From: Limnohabitans sp.
GTDB taxonomy: Bacteria > Pseudomonadota > Gammaproteobacteria > Burkholderiales > Burkholderiaceae_C
Direction: 5' to 3'
DNA: 9,266 nucleotides
Assembly: GCA_024641725.1 (NCBI GenBank)
Contig: JAHECM010000041.1
Location: 1-9,266 of the forward strand
The position numbers and the translations under genes were made by a program. Positions within the stretch are counted from its first letter, which is position 1. Every line of letters begins with the position of its first letter. The notes under the pieces were generated by a model. The model did no database searches. It had not been told where the DNA came from and saw only the letters and a list, made by a program, of their open reading frames with translations. This document shows, one piece after another, positions 6,063 through 9,266 of this stretch.

Positions 6063-6237
6063 CCTGTCAGCCGCACCCCAAGGTCCACACCGCTGCCTTT
6101 CGTGCCGACAGGCGCATCGGTGGTGTGGGTTGTTTAACTTGACCGCGGCTCACGCCGCAAACCAATCGCCACAGTCAGCTCCTGGAAACGACGCATTCCG
6201 CGTTCGTCAGTCCTGTCTTTGTGGATGAGGAAATCAC
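6063..6237 (+). promoter_or_regulatory. rpsA 5' leader with potential RNA structure and Shine-Dalgarno
   Basis: This 175-base leader has several complementary segments: CCTGTC/GACAGG (6063-6068 with 6107-6112), CCACACC/GGTGTGG (6085-6091 with 6122-6128), GCGGC/GCCGC with a 4-nt loop (6145-6158) and ACGACGC paired to GCGTTCGT with one bulged base (6188-6207). The first two cross, so they are alternative folds or a pseudoknot. A clear Shine-Dalgarno GAGGAA (6227-6232) lies five bases before the rpsA ATG. TTGACC at 6139-6144 might be a -35 box, but its -10 partner is poor. In E. coli S1 represses its own mRNA through a structured leader; a similar role here is inference. Confidence 0.45.
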
Positions 6238-7917
6238 ATGTCTGAATCTTTTGCCGCCCTCTTTGAGGAATCCCTGCAACGTACCGAAATGCGCCCTGGT
6301 GAAGTCATCACCGCTGAAGTGGTGCGCATCGAACACAACTTCGTCGTGGTCAACGCCGGTCTCAAGTCCGAGTCCTACGTGCCCCTCGAAGAGTTCAAGA
6401 ACGACCAGGGTGAAGTCGAAGTCCAGGTCGGCGACTTTGTCTCTGTGGCCATTGGCTCCATCGAAAACGGTTATGGCGACACCATCTTGTCGCGCGACAC
6501 CGCCAAGCGCCTGGCCTCGTGGCTGTCGCTTGAAAAAGCGCTGGAATCCGGCGAATTCGTCACTGGCGTGACCAGCGGCAAAGTCAAGGGCGGCCTCACC
6601 GTGCTCGTCAACGGCATCCGCGCATTCTTGCCCGGCTCGCTGGTGGACACACGTCCGACCAAAGACCTGACCCCCTACGAGAACAAGACCCTGGAATTCA
6701 AGGTCATCAAACTCGACCGCAAGCGCAACAACGTCGTGCTGTCACGCCGCGCTGTGGTGGAAGCCTCAATGGGCGAAGAGCGCGCCAAGCTGATGGAAAC
6801 CCTGCGCGAAGGCTCCATCGTCAATGGCGTGGTCAAGAACATCACCGAATACGGTGCGTTCGTGGACCTGGGCGGCATCGACGGCCTGCTGCACATCACC
6901 GACATGGCATGGCGCCGTGTCCGTCACCCCTCCGAGGTGGTCACGGCTGGTCAAGAAATCACGGCCAAGATCCTCAAGTTCGACACCGAGAAAAACCGCG
7001 TGTCCTTGGGCCTCAAGCAAATGGGCGACGATCCTTGGATGGGCGTGAACCGCCGCTACCCACAAAGCACCCGCATGTTCGGCAAGATCACCAACATCGC
7101 CGACTACGGCGCGTTTGTTGAGCTGGAGCCAGGCATCGAAGGTCTGGTGCACGTGTCCGAAATGGACTGGACGAACAAGAACATCGCTCCTTCCAAAATC
7201 GTGGCATTGGGCGACGAAGTCGAAGTCATGGTCCTCGAGATCGACGAAGACAAGCGCCGCATCAGCTTGGGCATGAAGCAGTGCCGTGCCAACCCATGGC
7301 AAGAGTTCGCTCAAAACACCAAGCGCGGCGACCGCGTCAAGGGCCCAATCAAGTCGATCACCGACTTCGGCGTGTTCGTTGGTTTGGCTGCCGGCATCGA
7401 CGGCCTGGTGCACTTGTCTGACCTGTCTTGGAACGAAACCGGCGAAAACGCCGTGCGCGAATTCAAGAAAGGCCAAGAAGTCGAAGCCATCGTGTTGGCT
7501 GTGGACGTGGACCGCGAGCGCATCAGCTTGGGCATCAAACAGCTCGACGGCGACCCCTTCACCACCTTCACCTCGGTCAACGACAAGGGCTCGATCGTGA
7601 CGGGCAAAGTCAAGACCGTGGACGCCAAGGGCGCTGAGATCGATCTGGGCGAAGACATCGTCGGCTACCTGCGTGTCAGCGAAATCTCGCGCGACCGCGT
7701 GGAAGACGCGAGCCACGTGCTCAAAGTCGGCGACGAAGTCTCTGCTGTGGTGGTGAACGTGGATCGCAAGACCCGCAACATCCAACTGTCCATCAAGGCC
7801 AAAGACCAAGCTGACCAGCAAGAAGCCATGGCTTCGCTGTCGCAGCAATCGAAGACCGAAAACGCTGGCACCACCAGCCTGGGTGCTTTGTTGCGCGCCA
7901 AGCTGGACAACAACTGA
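6238..7917 (+). CDS. rpsA: 30S ribosomal protein S1
   Basis: S1 binds mRNA on the small ribosomal subunit and helps initiate translation, especially on structured or weak Shine-Dalgarno messages. The 559-residue length matches the gammaproteobacterial form (E. coli 557). Six S1/OB-fold repeats are visible at about 19-87, 105-171, 192-260, 277-347, 364-434 and 451-520. The first two are diverged and serve ribosome docking in studied homologues. Repeats 3-5 carry the typical ITEYGAFVDL, IADYGAFVEL and ITDFGVFVGL starts, GLLHIT/GLVHVS/GLVHLS centres and RVSLGLKQ/RISLGMKQ/RISLGIKQ ends. Repeat 6 (GAEIDL, GYLRVS, IQLSIK) is weaker, as usual. The tail is Gln/Ser-rich. The ATG at 6238 has GAGGAA at ideal spacing. 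It sits between cmk and ihfB, as in E. coli. Transcription may come from aroA-cmk, from the internal promoter near 5868, or from the leader, and ends at a strong terminator. Confidence 0.98.
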   Translation: MSESFAALFEESLQRTEMRPGEVITAEVVRIEHNFVVVNAGLKSESYVPLEEFKNDQGEVEVQVGDFVSVAIGSIENGYGDTILSRDTAKRLASWLSLEKALESGEFVTGVTSGKVKGGLTVLVNGIRAFLPGSLVDTRPTKDLTPYENKTLEFKVIKLDRKRNNVVLSRRAVVEASMGEERAKLMETLREGSIVNGVVKNITEYGAFVDLGGIDGLLHITDMAWRRVRHPSEVVTAGQEITAKILKFDTEKNRVSLGLKQMGDDPWMGVNRRYPQSTRMFGKITNIADYGAFVELEPGIEGLVHVSEMDWTNKNIAPSKIVALGDEVEVMVLEIDEDKRRISLGMKQCRANPWQEFAQNTKRGDRVKGPIKSITDFGVFVGLAAGIDGLVHLSDLSWNETGENAVREFKKGQEVEAIVLAVDVDRERISLGIKQLDGDPFTTFTSVNDKGSIVTGKVKTVDAKGAEIDLGEDIVGYLRVSEISRDRVEDASHVLKVGDEVSAVVVNVDRKTRNIQLSIKAKDQADQQEAMASLSQQSKTENAGTTSLGALLRAKLDNN

Positions 7918-7940
7918 TCTTCTGATCGCTTGTGACCGAC

Positions 7941-7971
7941 AAAAGCCTGCCCCTCGGGGCAGGCTTTTTTT
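7941..7971 (+). terminator. strong Rho-independent terminator after rpsA
   Basis: An 8-bp GC-rich stem, GCCTGCCC/GGGCAGGC (7945-7952 with 7957-7964), has a 4-nt loop and is followed by seven T (7965-7971). Four A before the stem can extend it. It starts 24 bp past the rpsA stop, so rpsA transcripts should mostly end here. It leaves only 33 bp before ihfB. Confidence 0.95.
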
Positions 7972-8004
7972 AAGCCCCTCCACCGGGCATTGATCCCATT
8001 TGCC

Positions 8005-8319
8005 ATGACACGCTCTGACCTCGTTGAAGAACTGGCTGCCCGTTTCTCGCAGCTGACCCACCGCGACGCCGAACTGGCCGTCAAAACGGTGCTGGACGCC
8101 ATGAGTGATGCGCTGGTGCGCGGTCACCGCATTGAAATCCGAGGCTTTGGCAGCTTCTCTGTCAACCGCCGCCCTCCGCGTGTGGGCCGCAACCCGCGCT
8201 CCGGCGAGAGCGTGATGATTGCCGAAAAACGCGTCCCCCATTTCAAACCCGGCAAAGCCCTGCGCGAAGCCGTGGATGCAGGCACCAACGCTGCAAACGC
8301 CCCATCTGCGGCTCGCTGA
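8005..8319 (+). CDS. ihfB: integration host factor subunit beta
   Basis: IHF-beta pairs with IHF-alpha to bend DNA sharply at specific sites, acting in nucleoid structure, transcription, replication and site-specific recombination. The protein has 104 residues, slightly longer than the E. coli form (94) because of an Ala-rich tail (about 91-104). It starts with the family opening MTRSDLVEELA, has the GFGSF turn (47-51), the DNA-intercalating arm with RNP at 62-64, and HFKPGK (79-84). I chose ATG 8005, which fits the family start; the frame also allows TTG 7990, which would add five residues unlike the family. No good Shine-Dalgarno precedes it. It follows rpsA, the conserved order, but after a strong terminator and with no obvious promoter in between. 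Expression may rely on read-through or on an unrecognised promoter. Confidence 0.96.
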   Translation: MTRSDLVEELAARFSQLTHRDAELAVKTVLDAMSDALVRGHRIEIRGFGSFSVNRRPPRVGRNPRSGESVMIAEKRVPHFKPGKALREAVDAGTNAANAPSAAR

Positions 8320-8360
8320 GTCACTACCCAAACACCGCCATTTGCACAGGCGCGTGCCGC

Positions 8361-8366
8361 TAGAAT
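8361..8366 (+). promoter_or_regulatory. candidate -10 box of the lapA-lapB promoter
   Basis: TAGAAT matches five of six positions of the -10 consensus, 24 bp before the lapA ATG, giving a predicted leader of about 18 nt. AAGG (8380-8383), seven bases before the ATG, can serve as a weak Shine-Dalgarno. No convincing -35 box is seen; TTGCAC at 8342-8347 is only 13 bp away, which is too close. Confidence 0.4.
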
Positions 8367-8390
8367 GAAACCCGGCTTCAAGGTCTTCCC

Positions 8391-8675
8391 ATGAAACGAT
8401 TGCTGCGCCTGCTCCAGTGGCTTTTGAAGGCCGCTGTTTTCTTCACGCTTTTCGCGTTCGCGCTGAACAACCAGCAAGAAACACGCGTCAATTTCTTTTT
8501 TGGCACTTACTGGTCCGCCCCCACCGTGCTGGTGGTTTTGTCGGCCTTTGCCCTCGGTGTGGCTGTTGGGGTGTTGGGCATGGTGCCGCGCTGGTGGCGA
8601 CACCGCCAAGCTGCACGCCAGGCCAAACAAGCCACAGAAACACCCATGACCGCAGGCCCCCGCGATGGAACTTGA
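8391..8675 (+). CDS. lapA: LapA-family inner-membrane protein (DUF1049)
   Basis: LapA (formerly YciS in E. coli) is a small inner-membrane protein encoded with LapB and linked to lipopolysaccharide assembly. The 94-residue product has two membrane segments (about 7-25 and 43-65), a connecting loop with NNQQETRVNFFFGT typical of the family, and a basic cytoplasmic tail (WWRHRQAARQAK, 68-79). That is the expected hairpin topology. It starts 71 bp after ihfB and overlaps the next gene, lapB, by 11 bases, so the two are almost certainly translated together. The ihfB-lapA-lapB order is common in betaproteobacteria. The exact molecular role of LapA is less settled than that of LapB. Confidence 0.9.
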   Translation: MKRLLRLLQWLLKAAVFFTLFAFALNNQQETRVNFFFGTYWSAPTVLVVLSAFALGVAVGVLGMVPRWWRHRQAARQAKQATETPMTAGPRDGT

Positions 8676-9266
8676 TTTGACTTGGATTTTGATCGGCTTG
8701 CCCGTCGCCTTTGGCCTGGGCTGGTTGGCCTCGCGCCTGGACCTGCGCCAACTGCGCATCAACAACCGACAAGCACCACGCGCCTACTTCAAGGGGCTGA
8801 ACTACCTGCTCAACGAGCAGCAAGACCAGGCCATTGACGCCTTCATTGAAGCGGTGCAAAACGACCCCGACACCTCTGAGCTGCACTTTGCCTTGGGCAA
8901 TTTGTTTCGCCGTCGGGGCGAATACGACCGTGCCGTCAGGGTGCACGAGCACCTGCTCGCACGCGGCGACCTGGGCAGCGCCGACCGCCAGCGGGCTCAG
9001 CATGGGCTGGCGCTGGACTTTCTCAAGGCCGGATTGCTCGACCGCGCAGAAGACGCCTTGCGCAAACTGGAGGGAACTTCGTTGGAAGGCCAAGCCCGCC
9101 TGGCGCGCCTGGCCATCTACGAGCGCTCTCGCGAATGGCCCCAAGCGGCCCAAGTGGCCGCCCTGCTGGAGCGGTCTGGCGAAGCCAACTTCAGCGTGCG
9201 CCAAGCCCATTACCGCTGTGAGCAAGCGCGTGAGGCCTTTGCCAAGGGCGATGCCGCGCAGGCCCT
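8665..9266 (+). CDS. lapB: LapB, TPR regulator of LPS synthesis, 3'-truncated by window edge
   Basis: LapB (YciM) is an inner-membrane-anchored TPR protein that, in E. coli, works with protease FtsH to control LpxC and so the rate of lipopolysaccharide synthesis. The frame is open to the window end, giving 200 complete codons with no stop. The N-terminus MELDLTWILIGLPVAFGLGW is a single membrane anchor (about 6-21). TPR-like helix pairs follow: about 40-70 (AYFKGLNYLLNEQQDQAI), 72-105 (ELHFALGNLFRRRGEYDRAV) and 108-137. The opening of these matches LapB closely. The C-terminal rubredoxin-like metal domain would lie beyond the window. The ATG at 8665 overlaps the lapA end by 11 bases and has no own Shine-Dalgarno, which suggests translational coupling. 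GC-rich composition matches the core genes. Confidence 0.92.
   Translation, partial: MELDLTWILIGLPVAFGLGWLASRLDLRQLRINNRQAPRAYFKGLNYLLNEQQDQAIDAFIEAVQNDPDTSELHFALGNLFRRRGEYDRAVRVHEHLLARGDLGSADRQRAQHGLALDFLKAGLLDRAEDALRKLEGTSLEGQARLARLAIYERSREWPQAAQVAALLERSGEANFSVRQAHYRCEQAREAFAKGDAAQA

Noticed and set aside
6139..6167. TTGACC plus a -10 box as a second rpsA promoter
   Set aside because: The -35 is good, but the best -10 candidates (ACCAAT, CCAATC) are poor; mentioned only as a possibility within the leader entry.
7990..8004. TTG start five codons upstream for ihfB
   Set aside because: The family start MTRSDLVEEL fits ATG 8005, and no ribosome site favours TTG 7990.
6766..8331. 521-codon open frame antisense to rpsA and ihfB
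   Set aside because: It runs across two well-supported genes and the terminator, with repetitive composition mirroring the S1 repeats; a shadow frame.
8488..9225. 245-codon open frame antisense to lapA/lapB
   Set aside because: The plus strand has a clear LapB membrane anchor and TPR helices in this interval, with the overlap start expected for lapA-lapB.

Overview
The window looks like a chromosomal segment of a GC-rich betaproteobacterium, most likely Burkholderiales and probably Comamonadaceae or a close relative. The basis is the gene order tyrA, aroA-cmk, rpsA, ihfB, lapA, lapB, the EPSP synthase/cytidylate kinase fusion, and protein sequence style. No species call is possible from sequence reading alone.

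Layout. Positions 1-874 hold prephenate dehydrogenase (tyrA), missing only a few N-terminal codons. Positions 927 to about 3860 form a visibly AT-rich block on the minus strand: a small probably exported protein, a NarL/LuxR-type response regulator and a membrane-bound hybrid histidine kinase, read in that order. One 60-base row in the kinase gene (1621-1680) counts 25% GC, against 75% for a row in aroA (4501-4560). From about 3870 the GC-rich core resumes on the plus strand: an aroA-cmk fusion (4050-6062), rpsA (6238-7917) ending in a strong intrinsic terminator, ihfB (8005-8319), lapA (8391-8675) and lapB (8665 to the window edge).

How the genes work together. tyrA and the AroA half serve aromatic amino acid synthesis. 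The Cmk half, ribosomal protein S1 and IHF-beta are the usual cmk-rpsA-ihfB housekeeping set for nucleotide supply, translation and nucleoid architecture. LapA and LapB are inner-membrane proteins tied to lipopolysaccharide control. The AT-rich kinase/regulator cassette sits between tyrA and aroA, which are usually neighbours, and looks like an accessory signalling unit acquired by or retained in this lineage. No integrase, transposase, tRNA or clear flanking repeat was seen with it.

The most interesting details are these. The small gene's signal peptide extends upstream of any usual start codon, so its start seems broken or non-canonical. aroA-cmk has a TACAAT box nine bases before its ATG and no Shine-Dalgarno, suggesting a leaderless transcript. 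A T6 run lies at the AroA/Cmk joint, with a hidden GTGA stop/start overlap in the neighbouring frame. A promoter-like element with unusual codons is embedded in the cmk end, upstream of rpsA. I did not find a clear wholly new system; the small protein plus two-component cassette is the best candidate for something undescribed.
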